NCBI RefSeq assembly: GCF_004118325.1
Contig: NZ_RDFA01000005.1
Coordinates: 248,001-312,000 of the forward strand
Direction of reading: 5' to 3'
Length of the DNA stretch: 64,000 bases
From: Halorientalis pallida
Lineage (GTDB): Archaea > Halobacteriota > Halobacteria > Halobacteriales > Haloarculaceae
Part shown: positions 9,307 to 17,000 of the stretch, piece by piece
Layout: each line of letters starts with the position of its first letter
Numbering within the stretch: position 1 is the stretch's first letter
Made by a program: the position numbers and the translations under genes
The notes under the pieces: model-generated
What the model was told of the DNA's origin: nothing
The model's database searches: none
Seen by the model: only the letters and a program-made list of their open reading frames with translations

Positions 9307-10506
9307 ATGGTAGATAGAGACACGGTCCAGCTGACAGACCAACAGAGATTGGTCAGGGATTCGCTCCGGGACATTTGTTCGGACTTCGACAAGTCCTACT
9401 GGCGTAAAAAAGACGTAGATGGCGAATACCCAGACGAGTTCGCCGACGAACTCGCCGACGGCGGGTGGTTTGGAGTGCTCCTTCCCGAAGAGTACGGCGG
9501 CGCCGGCATGGGGACGGAAGAAGTCGTCGTGATGATGGAGGAAATCGCGGCGTCGGGCGGCGGGTTCAGCGCTGCACAGGCCGTCCACGGTGCCATTTAC
9601 AACTCTGTTCCACTCGTCAAATACGGGACCGAGGAGATGAAAGAGACGCTCCTCCCGAAGGTTGCCCGGGGCGAGGAGTCGATTCAGGCGTTCGGACTCA
9701 CCGAACCGAACGCGGGATCGGACTCGACTTCCCTCGAGACGCGAGCGGAACACGATGGCGACGAGTACGTGATTAACGGTCAGAAAATCTGGATTTCTCG
9801 GGTCGACACGAGCGATTACGTCGTCCTCATGGCGCGCACCACGCCCAAGTCAGAAGTCGAAAAGCGTACCCGAGGGTTGACGATGTTTCTCGTCGATCTC
9901 GACGACGCGTTCGCCCAGGACGGTCTCGAAATCGAACAGATCGACAAGACGGCCAGTGGTGCCGTCCACTCCTACGAACTGTTCTTCGAGGATCTCCGCC
10001 TCCCAGCTTCGTCGGTCATCGGCGAAGTGGACGACGGGTTCTATCAGATGCTCGACGGGCTCAACGAGGAACGACTCGCCATCGCCGCGGAGTGCATTGG
10101 CCTCGGGGAAGCTGCCATCGAAGCCGGTGTCGACTACGCAAACGAGCGCGAGGTGTTCGGGCGTGCCGTTGGTTCGAACCAGGCGATTCAGCACCCGCTC
10201 GCGGAAGCACACGCTCGGGTACAGGCAGCGAAGGGAATGGTCTACAACGCCGCAAGTGAGACCGAGACGGCGGCTCAGAAGGATGTGGGTGCACAGGCGA
10301 ACATGTCGAAATTCCTGGCCGCCGATGCAGCCTTCGAGGCAGCCGACGCCGCGGTCCAGACCCACGGTGGGTTCGGTATCGCCCGTGAGTACGACGTCGA
10401 GCGCTACTTCCGTGAGGCTCGCCTCACGAGGCTCGTTCCGATCACCCAACAACTCGCACTGAACTATATCGGTGAAAACGTCCTTGGACTTCCCCGCTCG
10501 TACTGA
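9307..10506 (+). CDS. Acyl-CoA dehydrogenase
   Basis: 399-aa FAD-dependent acyl-CoA dehydrogenase. Seen are the N-terminal helical domain, the FAD/substrate segment FGLTEPNAGSDSTS near 122, INGQKIWIS near 150, the C-terminal domain with NEREVFGRAVGSNQAIQHPLA and THGGFGIAREYDVERYFREAR. The position normally holding the catalytic Glu of short-chain enzymes reads YDVERYFREA, so chain-length class is unclear. It follows the PrpD-like gene by 135 nt and has its own TATA box. Probably oxidises a CoA ester made by the nearby CoA-transferase and hydratase; that link is inference. Confidence 0.9.
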   Translation: MVDRDTVQLTDQQRLVRDSLRDICSDFDKSYWRKKDVDGEYPDEFADELADGGWFGVLLPEEYGGAGMGTEEVVVMMEEIAASGGGFSAAQAVHGAIYNSVPLVKYGTEEMKETLLPKVARGEESIQAFGLTEPNAGSDSTSLETRAEHDGDEYVINGQKIWISRVDTSDYVVLMARTTPKSEVEKRTRGLTMFLVDLDDAFAQDGLEIEQIDKTASGAVHSYELFFEDLRLPASSVIGEVDDGFYQMLDGLNEERLAIAAECIGLGEAAIEAGVDYANEREVFGRAVGSNQAIQHPLAEAHARVQAAKGMVYNAASETETAAQKDVGAQANMSKFLAADAAFEAADAAVQTHGGFGIAREYDVERYFREARLTRLVPITQQLALNYIGENVLGLPRSY

Positions 10507-10538
10507 TGGGGGAACACATTCATACGGACTGTCGTAAC

Positions 10539-10568
10539 TGTGTACCGCGACGACTGCCCGACTGCTGG
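10539..10568 (-). repeat. Post-stop intergenic repeat, reverse copy
   Basis: tgtgtaccgcgacgac at 10539-10554, with the following tgcccgactgctgg, is the reverse complement of the 3' part of the repeat at 32836-32905. It sits 32 nt after the acyl-CoA dehydrogenase stop. The short word tacggact nearby (10523-10530) also recurs in other copies. Confidence 0.55.
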
Positions 10569-10600
10569 CGTAGTGGCCGACTCCGCGCAATAACCACCAA

Positions 10601-10610
10601 CGTTAATATT
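10601..10610 (+). promoter_or_regulatory. TATA-like element before MaoC/CoA-transferase pair
   Basis: cgttaatatt is the only A/T-rich block between 10507 and 10816. It lies 28-37 nt before the ATG of a 29-codon frame at 10638 and about 210 nt before the MaoC start, so it may drive a leadered transcript. Confidence 0.4.
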
Positions 10611-10637
10611 TCACTCACTACAACACAGTACGTTCGA

Positions 10638-10727
10638 ATGGCAGGCCACAACGCCGTCCGATCGAGCGAACTGCAGCGACTCGTCCGGCGATCAGTTCGA
10701 GACGGCTGTGACGACTCCCCTGACTGA
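10638..10727 (+). CDS. Possible 29-aa leader ORF
   Basis: ATG at 10638 to TGA at 10725-10727, encoding a basic and Ser-rich 29-residue peptide (begins MAGHNAVRSSELQRLVRRSV). A TATA-like block sits about 30 nt upstream, as for leaderless haloarchaeal genes. No family is recognised. It could be a leader peptide for the MaoC operon, a fragment of a lost gene, or chance. Confidence 0.25.
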   Translation: MAGHNAVRSSELQRLVRRSVRDGCDDSPD

Positions 10728-10775
10728 TCCAGACCCAACAGTAGCTCGTTTCGAGCCACGGCAGGGAGACGGCCC

Positions 10776-10793
10776 GCGAACTCCCGAGTTCGC
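10776..10793. promoter_or_regulatory. Perfect 18-nt palindrome upstream of MaoC gene
   Basis: GCGAACTC-CC-GAGTTCGC has perfect 8-nt arms and a 2-nt centre and ends 23 nt before the MaoC ATG at 10817. This is a typical operator position and shape for a dimeric winged-helix regulator; a leader hairpin is the alternative. Confidence 0.45.
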
Positions 10794-10816
10794 ATCGAAC
10801 CATCACGGAGCAACTC

Positions 10817-11392
10817 ATGACAGACGAGAATTCACACGATAAGACCGAGCGGAACCGACAGCTAGCGACCGGTTGGCAGGGCCGGTACTTCGAGGACTTC
10901 GAGATCGGTGACATCTACAAACATCCGTATGGCCGAACGGTCACCGAGACGGACAACGTCTGGTTCACCAACCTGACGATGAATCTCAATCCGATGCATT
11001 TCAACGAGGCGTACGCAGCCGAGACGGAGTTCGGCGAGCGGTTGGTCGACGGGACCTTCGTCATCGCGCTGGCGGTCGGGATGAGTGTCATCGACGTCTC
11101 GGCCAATGCCACGGCGAACCTCGGCTACGACGACATCCGGCATCACGCCCCGGTCTATCACGGTGACACGATCTTCGCCGAGAGTGAGGTGGTGGACAAG
11201 CGTGAATCGGACTCCCGGGACCACGTCGGCATCGTCACGACCGAACTTCGGGCGTACAACCAGCGCGACGAGAAGGTGCTCTCGCTCGAACGGACGCCGA
11301 TGGTACTGAAACGCTCTTACGCCGACCCGTCCGCTGCACAGCCGACCGGCTGGCCGGAGGGAGTCGGTACGCAGCCGGGGGATTTGGAGTGA
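10817..11392 (+). CDS. MaoC family (hot-dog fold) hydratase
   Basis: 191-aa single hot-dog-domain hydratase of the MaoC type, acting on enoyl- or mesaconyl/itaconyl-type CoA esters. Seen are YFEDFEIGDIYKHPYGRTVTE near residue 29, then NPMHFNEAYAAET, an N-P-(M/x)-H version of the hydratase 2 motif with the catalytic Asp position occupied by Asn in DNVWFTNLTMNLNPMHF. The stop overlaps the GTG of the CoA-transferase by 4 nt (GTGA), so the products probably work in sequence. Confidence 0.85.
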   Translation: MTDENSHDKTERNRQLATGWQGRYFEDFEIGDIYKHPYGRTVTETDNVWFTNLTMNLNPMHFNEAYAAETEFGERLVDGTFVIALAVGMSVIDVSANATANLGYDDIRHHAPVYHGDTIFAESEVVDKRESDSRDHVGIVTTELRAYNQRDEKVLSLERTPMVLKRSYADPSAAQPTGWPEGVGTQPGDLE

Positions 11393-12831
11393 GCGAGCGC
11401 ATCGTTGGCGATCTCCCGGTCGTCGACGCCGAGACAGCCACAGGCCACGTGGCGGATGAAGCGACAGTGTTGACGAGCGGCTTCGGGAGCGTCGGCTACC
11501 CGAAAGCGGTGCCGCTTGCGCTTGCCGACGCGGACCGCGACCTCGCGTTGACCGTCGTCTCGGGCGGTAGTACCGGTGCCGAGGTCGACGTCAATCTCGT
11601 CGAGGCGGGTGCTATCGCACGCCGGTATCCGTACCAGGCCCGGCCGCCGGCACGCGAAGCAGCCAACGACGGCAGCATCGCCTTCTCCGACAGACACATT
11701 TCGACGCTGGGCGACGCTGTGCAGTTCGGCGGGCTGGTGGACCCCGACGTCGCCCTCGTCGAGGCTGTCGCCGTCGGCGAGGACTGGCTGATACCCTCGA
11801 TGTCGGTCGGGCAGACCCCCGCGTTCGTCGACAGCGTCGACAGCATCGTCGTCGAAGTCAACCACGCCCAGCCACGGGCGCTCGGACAGTTCCACGACAT
11901 TTACCGGCCCGACATCCCGCCCAACCGGGAGCCGGTGCCGCTGTCTGCGCCCGACGAGCGTATCGGCGGCCCGCGCATCGAGTTCGATCCCGATGCACTC
12001 GATGCCGTCGTCGAGACCGACCGCCGAGGCGACCCCTACGACTTCCGTGACCCGACGGACGCCGACCGTGCTATCGCCGACAACCTCCAGCAGTTCCTGA
12101 CCGCCGAGGTGGACGCGTCACCGTTGTTCGAGGACTCGGTGCGTCTACAGTTCGGCGTCGGGTCACTGGGAAACGCGCTCATGGGCGCGCTCGGTGAGGC
12201 CGACTTCGGCAACCGTGACCTGATATACTACGGCGAGGTCATCCAGGACGGGCTGCTTGACCTGCTGGACGATGGTCACCTGGACGCGGCGAGTGCGACC
12301 TCGCTCGCACTCTCGGCGGACGGCCAGGACCGGTTGTTCGCTGCTCCCGAACGGTACGCGGAAGACGTCGTCCTGCGGCCCGGGGACATCTCGAACCGAC
12401 CGGCACTCATCGACCGGTTTGGGGTAGTCGCGGTCAACAGCGCTCTGGAAGTCGACGTCTACGGGCACGTGAACTCGACACACGTCGACGGCTCCCGGAT
12501 GCTCAACGGCGTCGGTGGGAGCGGCGACTTCACACGCAACGGTGCGCTGTCTATCGTTGCACTCCCCTCGATGGCCGGCGACGAGATCTCCCGGGTGGTA
12601 CCGATGGTACCCCACGTCGACCACACCGAACACGACGTCGACGTCATCGTCACCGAACACGGCGTCGCCGACCTGCGCGGGACGAGTCCCCGTGAGCGGT
12701 CGTCCCTGCTCGTCGAGAACTGCGCCGACCCTGCGGTCCGTGAAGAACTCGACGCGTACCTCGACAGCGTCGAACCGGTGGGTGGGCACGAACCCCACGA
12801 CCTCGAGACGGCGTTCTCCTGGCGCGAGTGA
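11389..12831 (+). CDS. Acetyl-CoA hydrolase/CoA-transferase family protein
   Basis: 480-aa family I CoA-transferase of the acetyl-CoA hydrolase/4-hydroxybutyrate CoA-transferase group, which transfers CoA between carboxylic acids through a glutamyl-CoA thioester. The likely catalytic Glu is in LIYYGEVIQDG near residue 283. The C-terminal GGSGDFTRNG, VPMVPHVDHTEHD and VTEHGVADLRG motifs are all present. It begins with GTG coupled to the MaoC stop. The neighbour set resembles operons that activate and hydrate itaconate, mesaconate or 4-hydroxybutyrate. Confidence 0.88.
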   Translation: MSERIVGDLPVVDAETATGHVADEATVLTSGFGSVGYPKAVPLALADADRDLALTVVSGGSTGAEVDVNLVEAGAIARRYPYQARPPAREAANDGSIAFSDRHISTLGDAVQFGGLVDPDVALVEAVAVGEDWLIPSMSVGQTPAFVDSVDSIVVEVNHAQPRALGQFHDIYRPDIPPNREPVPLSAPDERIGGPRIEFDPDALDAVVETDRRGDPYDFRDPTDADRAIADNLQQFLTAEVDASPLFEDSVRLQFGVGSLGNALMGALGEADFGNRDLIYYGEVIQDGLLDLLDDGHLDAASATSLALSADGQDRLFAAPERYAEDVVLRPGDISNRPALIDRFGVVAVNSALEVDVYGHVNSTHVDGSRMLNGVGGSGDFTRNGALSIVALPSMAGDEISRVVPMVPHVDHTEHDVDVIVTEHGVADLRGTSPRERSSLLVENCADPAVREELDAYLDSVEPVGGHEPHDLETAFSWRE

Positions 12832-12898
12832 GGCTGTGGGGAGTGTCGAAAGAACTGGCACAGGCATCGGTCGGGTGCTGGGAACGCTGTCTCGATAA

Positions 12899-13063
12899 TT
12901 CGGACACGAGCGTTCGGCCGGCACCAATATCTATAACGACTCGCGTAGGAGCTCGTCGCCCTGAACGGCGGGACGTCGAACGCAAACGGAGAATACGAGC
13001 CTCCTACCGAGGATTCAGCCAGCGCGGGAGTCCACGCCGAAAGCCCACCCTTTAGAGTGGGTT
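12899..13063. other. Intergenic remnant with hairpin, possible IS200/605-type right end
   Basis: Contains acgagcgttcgg (12906-12917), shared with the 69-nt repeats, and at 13044-13061 an imperfect inverted repeat cccac...gtggg around ccctttaga, directly after gccgaaag. Hairpins of this sort close the right ends of haloarchaeal IS200/IS605-type elements. No transposase or TnpB frame remains. The assignment rests on resemblance only. Confidence 0.3.
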
Positions 13064-13102
13064 AGCTTACCGAGTCGACACAGTCGAATCGGTACACCGT
13101 GA

Positions 13103-13132
13103 CCAGCCGGAGTGTCTATGGCCTCCGGCTGG
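13103..13132. terminator. Hairpin between convergent genes
   Basis: Perfect 10-bp inverted repeat CCAGCCGGAG / CTCCGGCTGG with a 10-nt loop, 18 nt from the stop of the leftward isochorismatase-fold gene and 270 nt after the rightward CoA-transferase. No clear T tract follows, so termination is inferred from position and shape. Confidence 0.4.
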
Positions 13133-13149
13133 CTACGCTAATCCCGACG

Positions 13150-13782
13150 TTAGCTGCCGTCTGCGAGGTACTCGGCGGCCTCTTCGACGGGTCTGACGTC
13201 GCCGTATTTCGCGTTGATGTCGAAGAGGTTTGCCTCGTGTGGCTCCATTGCCCGATCACCGACGGCCGACTCCGGAACCACCGTGTAGTAGCCGTGCGAG
13301 CAGGCGTCGACGGCCGTAGCGCGGATACATCCACTGGTCGTACAACCGGTGACGACGACGGTATCGACGCCGAGGGCCGTTAGCATCGAGTCGAGTTCGG
13401 TCTCGTGGTAGGCGCTGGCCTGCCGTTTGTCGAGGACGTGATCACCCTCGTCGACGTGGAGCCGGGGATCGATGTCCACCCACTCGCTGTCGGCCTGCAG
13501 TGTCGAGAGGCTGGGAATCTTCTCGCCCCAGACCCCCAAATCACGAGCATCCTCGTGTTTGGTGACAATTCGCGTGAAGACGACCGGGATCTCCCCCTCG
13601 TGGGCGGCCTCGACCAGCGTGTTCGTGCGCTCGACGACTGCCGTGAGATCGCCGCCCAACGGGTTTTCGGGATCCGTGAACCCCGTCTGTAGGTCGACGA
13701 CGAGCAGTGCTGGTCTGTCGCCGTAGCCGGTCTGGTTGTCCATCTCGGCCCGCTCGTAGATCGCCTGTTTGTCCTCAGCCAT
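13150..13782 (-). CDS. Isochorismatase-fold cysteine hydrolase (N-carbamoylsarcosine amidase-like)
   Basis: 210-aa cysteine hydrolase. The Asp-Lys-Cys triad is readable: Asp30 in LLVVDLQ, Lys119 in VLDKRQASAY, and Cys152 in TGCTTSGCIRATAVDA. The family includes N-carbamoylsarcosine amidohydrolase, ureidoacrylate hydrolase and nicotinamidase; DKRQASAY and CTTSGCIRAT are the forms typical of the carbamoylsarcosine amidase branch. It lies 12 nt after the hydantoinase stop on the same strand, so it probably removes the carbamoyl group left by ring opening. Substrate identity is inferred. Confidence 0.85.
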   Translation of the reverse strand: MAEDKQAIYERAEMDNQTGYGDRPALLVVDLQTGFTDPENPLGGDLTAVVERTNTLVEAAHEGEIPVVFTRIVTKHEDARDLGVWGEKIPSLSTLQADSEWVDIDPRLHVDEGDHVLDKRQASAYHETELDSMLTALGVDTVVVTGCTTSGCIRATAVDACSHGYYTVVPESAVGDRAMEPHEANLFDINAKYGDVRPVEEAAEYLADGS

Positions 13783-13794
13783 CGTCGACCCTCT

Positions 13795-15177
13795 TCAGTC
13801 CCAGTCCGGGCAGTCTCGTTCGAGGAACTCGCCGTGGCCCGGCTCCCCGACGACTTCACCGTCGTCCGCCACGAGTTCCCCGCGGACGTACGTCTTCGTC
13901 GGCCGGCCGGTCACCTCGCGGCCCTCGTATATCGTGTAATCGGCGACGCTCTCGTTGTCCTCGGCGGTGACGGTGAACGTCTCCTCGGGGTCGAAGACGA
14001 CGATGTCGGCGTCGGTACCGGGGTCGAGCGTCCCCTTCTCCGGCATTCCAAAGGTCTCTGCGGGGTTGGTGGCGAGCAGTTCCACCACGAAAGAGGGGTC
14101 GTAACCGCGCCGGTTGACCGCCTCGTCGTAGAAGACTGGCAGACAGCTCTGAAGGCCGTTCGCACCGGGGTTGATTTCCCACCACGCACCGCCTTCCTTC
14201 TGGTCGAGCGTGTACGCGCAGTGGTCCGTCGAGACGACGCTCAGAACACCGTCCTCGAGGTGTTCGAACATCGCCTCTACGTCGTCTTCCGATCGAATCG
14301 GCGGCTGGATGACTGGACGGTTCCCCTGTTCGGCGTATACGGAATCGTCGAGTGTCGTGTAGTGCAGGCAGGTCTCCGCGCGGAGGAGTTCGCTGCCGTA
14401 CTCCTCTTCGAAGTACTCGAGGATGTCGGCAGCCTTCCGGCAGGAGGTGTGGATGCCGTAGTACTGCATCCCGGCCTCGACGGCCATCCGCGCGGCGTCC
14501 TCAGCGGCCATCGCCTCCGCGTAGTCGGGCCGGGACCCTGGGAAGTGCGTCGCGTCGGTCTGTCCCTCGGCCTTACGCTGCTCGACCAGTGACTGACAGA
14601 CCGAATCGTCCTCGGTGTGGAAGACACCGACGCCGTCGGCCGCACCGATCTCTTTCATCGCGCGATTCATGAAGCCGTTGCTCAGCCCGATCTCGTACGC
14701 GGTGAACATCTTGAACGTCGGGACTCCGGCCTCGATCGCTTCCGGGATCTCCTCGAAAACCGCGGGGTCCTCTCGGGTAATGGCACCGTGGAGTCCGAAG
14801 TCGACGAGCGCGTCACTGCCCTTCTCCTTCTTGCGTTCGATGCCCTCCATGAGGGTCCCTTCTTCCTCGAAGAGGCTCATGTCGCCGGTCCAGGCCTGCC
14901 AGGCGAAGTCGACGTACGTCGTCGTACCGCCGACCGCCGCTGCACTCGTCGCACTCCGGTAGGAGTCTTCCGAGAACTGGTCGTCGATGTGAACGTGGAC
15001 GTCGACGGCTCCCGGCATAACCAGTTGGCCCGACGCGTCGACCGTCTCCTCGGCCTCGGGAAGCGAAGATTCCGCACCGACGGCGACAATTTCCCCGTCG
15101 TCGATGCCAACGCTCGCCTCGTACGTTCGCTCGCTGGTAACCACTGTCCCGCCAGTAATCGCCGTATCGATTGGCAC
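13795..15177 (-). CDS. Dihydropyrimidinase/D-hydantoinase-like amidohydrolase
   Basis: 460-aa binuclear-metal cyclic amidohydrolase that opens dihydropyrimidine or hydantoin rings. Metal ligands are visible in order: His61 and His63 in VDVHVHI, the carboxylated Lys156 in PTFKMFTAYE, His187 in GVFHTED, His243 in YYGIHTSCR, and Asp318 in VVSTDHCAYT. Length is normal. It is upstream of and nearly contiguous with the isochorismatase-fold amidase, making a ring-opening plus decarbamoylation pair. Allantoinase is a less likely alternative. Confidence 0.9.
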   Translation of the reverse strand: MPIDTAITGGTVVTSERTYEASVGIDDGEIVAVGAESSLPEAEETVDASGQLVMPGAVDVHVHIDDQFSEDSYRSATSAAAVGGTTTYVDFAWQAWTGDMSLFEEEGTLMEGIERKKEKGSDALVDFGLHGAITREDPAVFEEIPEAIEAGVPTFKMFTAYEIGLSNGFMNRAMKEIGAADGVGVFHTEDDSVCQSLVEQRKAEGQTDATHFPGSRPDYAEAMAAEDAARMAVEAGMQYYGIHTSCRKAADILEYFEEEYGSELLRAETCLHYTTLDDSVYAEQGNRPVIQPPIRSEDDVEAMFEHLEDGVLSVVSTDHCAYTLDQKEGGAWWEINPGANGLQSCLPVFYDEAVNRRGYDPSFVVELLATNPAETFGMPEKGTLDPGTDADIVVFDPEETFTVTAEDNESVADYTIYEGREVTGRPTKTYVRGELVADDGEVVGEPGHGEFLERDCPDWD

Positions 15178-15244
15178 GTATTACCTACTGTCGGATACCA
15201 TCTTAAAGCTGGCCTCATAACGGCTGTCGCCGCGACCGTGCGGG

Positions 15245-16729
15245 TCAGTCGTCACGGTATCGCTCGAAGGCCGCCGCCGCGGCCAGGACCGTCGCATCCT
15301 CGCCAGCGGCACCGACAAACTGGAGACCGATCGGAGCCGTGTCAGGCCGGCCGGCTGGCACGCTGACGGCGGGCAGACCGGCGAGGTTCGCCGGACGTGT
15401 GTTGACCGCCAGCGGCGGAACCGCATCCTCGCCGCCACTGGAGTAGCTATCCGGATCCCAGGCCCCGCGTTCGATGGGTTCGGTCGCCATCGTCGGGCCG
15501 ACGAGTACGTCACACTTCGTCAGGGCAGCGTCGAACTGGTCGGCTAGCGCCCGACAGCCGTTACGGGCGGAGACGTAGTGGCCGCCATCTGCCTCCGCGA
15601 GGAGGTACGCGCCCTCCACGGCCTTGCGCTGGACCACGCGTCCGAACGAGCAGTCGGGGTCGTGCAGACCGGCGACGGCGTCGCGGTGCCAGTGGGGATC
15701 GACCGCCTCGCGGCGAAACAGTGGCGTTGCCCGCGCGGCGAGGAACCGGGAGAACTCGACGTTGACGATGGCGTTCCACATCTCGACTGCACTGTCGACC
15801 AGCGGGACGGACACCTCCTGTACCGTCGCGCCAGCGTCGGCCATCCCGTCGATGCGGTCGCGGACAGTCCGTCTCACCGTGGACGACACGCAGTCGCCAA
15901 ACAGTTCCTGGACGATGCCGACGCTGAGTTCGTCGAGCGCAGGCGGGTCTGCGACGGCGGCGGCGACGGACTCGTCACCGTCGGCAATCACGTCGAGGAC
16001 GCGCGCGGCAGTGCCGACGTCGGGCGCGAGGGTGCCGACGTGGTCGAGCGTGTGGGCGAGTTCGACAACACCCTCCTGTGGTACCAGACCCCAGCTGGGT
16101 TTTACCCCAACGAGACCACAGAACGCCGCCGGGATACGGACGCTGCCGCCAGTGTCCGTGCCGAGCGCGGCGTCGACGTGCCCGCCGGCGACTGCTGCGG
16201 CACTGCCTGACGAGGAGCCGCCAGTGACCCGCCCGTCGGCAATGGGGTTCCGGGCCGGACCGAACGCGCTCGTCTCGCCGGTGGGGGCGTACGCCATCTC
16301 GTCCATGTTCGTCTTCCCGATCACAGTCGCGCCAGCGGCGAGCAGTCGATCGACGACGGCCGCGTCCCGTCCTGGCACGGCAGCCTCGAAGACCGCCGAT
16401 CCGCAGGTCAGTGGAGCGCCAGCGACGGCGATGTTGTCCTTTACGCCGAGGATGAGATCGGCGACCGGACCCTCCCCGCCACCCAACTCGAAGCGGCTGA
16501 TGAACGCGTTGTCCGGGTCGGCGGCACCGTCCGGGTCGCGGGTGACGCCTAACTCGCGGTCTGCTGCTGGTACCCACTCACCGTCACAATCTAGCAGAGC
16601 GGCGTATCCGTCGAGACCAGCGCTGATCGCGGCGCGTATCTCCTCGCAACGGTGAGGCGTCGTCTCGATGCCGACGCGGGCCGCTAGCGATGCGACTGTA
16701 TCCGTAGTGGGGCGCTGTTCGTCGACCAT
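15245..16729 (-). CDS. Amidase signature family amidase
   Basis: 494-aa amidase of the Ser-cisSer-Lys class (GatA/AtzF-like). Lys97 is in ILGVKDNIA, the cis-Ser near 172 in GGSSSGSAAAVAGG, and the nucleophile Ser196 in GTDTGGSVRIPAAFCG. The start is taken at ATG 16729 because a TATA-like ggatttacaa lies about 28 nt upstream; the frame is open to 16909. It is the first gene of a leftward amidase-hydantoinase-isochorismatase cluster. Whether it acts on a carboxamide, allophanate or carbamoyl compound is not visible. Confidence 0.88.
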   Translation of the reverse strand: MVDEQRPTTDTVASLAARVGIETTPHRCEEIRAAISAGLDGYAALLDCDGEWVPAADRELGVTRDPDGAADPDNAFISRFELGGGEGPVADLILGVKDNIAVAGAPLTCGSAVFEAAVPGRDAAVVDRLLAAGATVIGKTNMDEMAYAPTGETSAFGPARNPIADGRVTGGSSSGSAAAVAGGHVDAALGTDTGGSVRIPAAFCGLVGVKPSWGLVPQEGVVELAHTLDHVGTLAPDVGTAARVLDVIADGDESVAAAVADPPALDELSVGIVQELFGDCVSSTVRRTVRDRIDGMADAGATVQEVSVPLVDSAVEMWNAIVNVEFSRFLAARATPLFRREAVDPHWHRDAVAGLHDPDCSFGRVVQRKAVEGAYLLAEADGGHYVSARNGCRALADQFDAALTKCDVLVGPTMATEPIERGAWDPDSYSSGGEDAVPPLAVNTRPANLAGLPAVSVPAGRPDTAPIGLQFVGAAGEDATVLAAAAAFERYRDD

Positions 16730-16753
16730 ACGTACCCTGGCGGGGGGTTTCAT

Positions 16754-17000
16754 TGTAAATCCAACCCTCAACTGGAAGCGTTCAGAGCAGCACACTCGGT
16801 GACTGCTCGTCGTGGCCACGCCGAGGAGTCGAGGATGGGGGCGCAGTTCTCCCAGGCTGACCGGCCATCCTGGATTTAGACGAACGTGCCTATCGGCCGT
16901 CGATATCACGAATCCGGTGGCGTATTTTCATTTGCGATAATTTGAGGTAGGATTATTACGCTCCGGTAGGAACGACGGGGCAGGGAACTTCATAATAGCT
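16754..17000. promoter_or_regulatory. Divergent region between amidase and chemoreceptor
   Basis: About 250 nt without a gene. A/T-rich runs at 16926-16960 (gataatttgag, ggattattac) form an imperfect inverted repeat gcgataat/attattacgc around 16933-16961, and may hold promoter or operator elements for the chemoreceptor. Confidence 0.35.
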
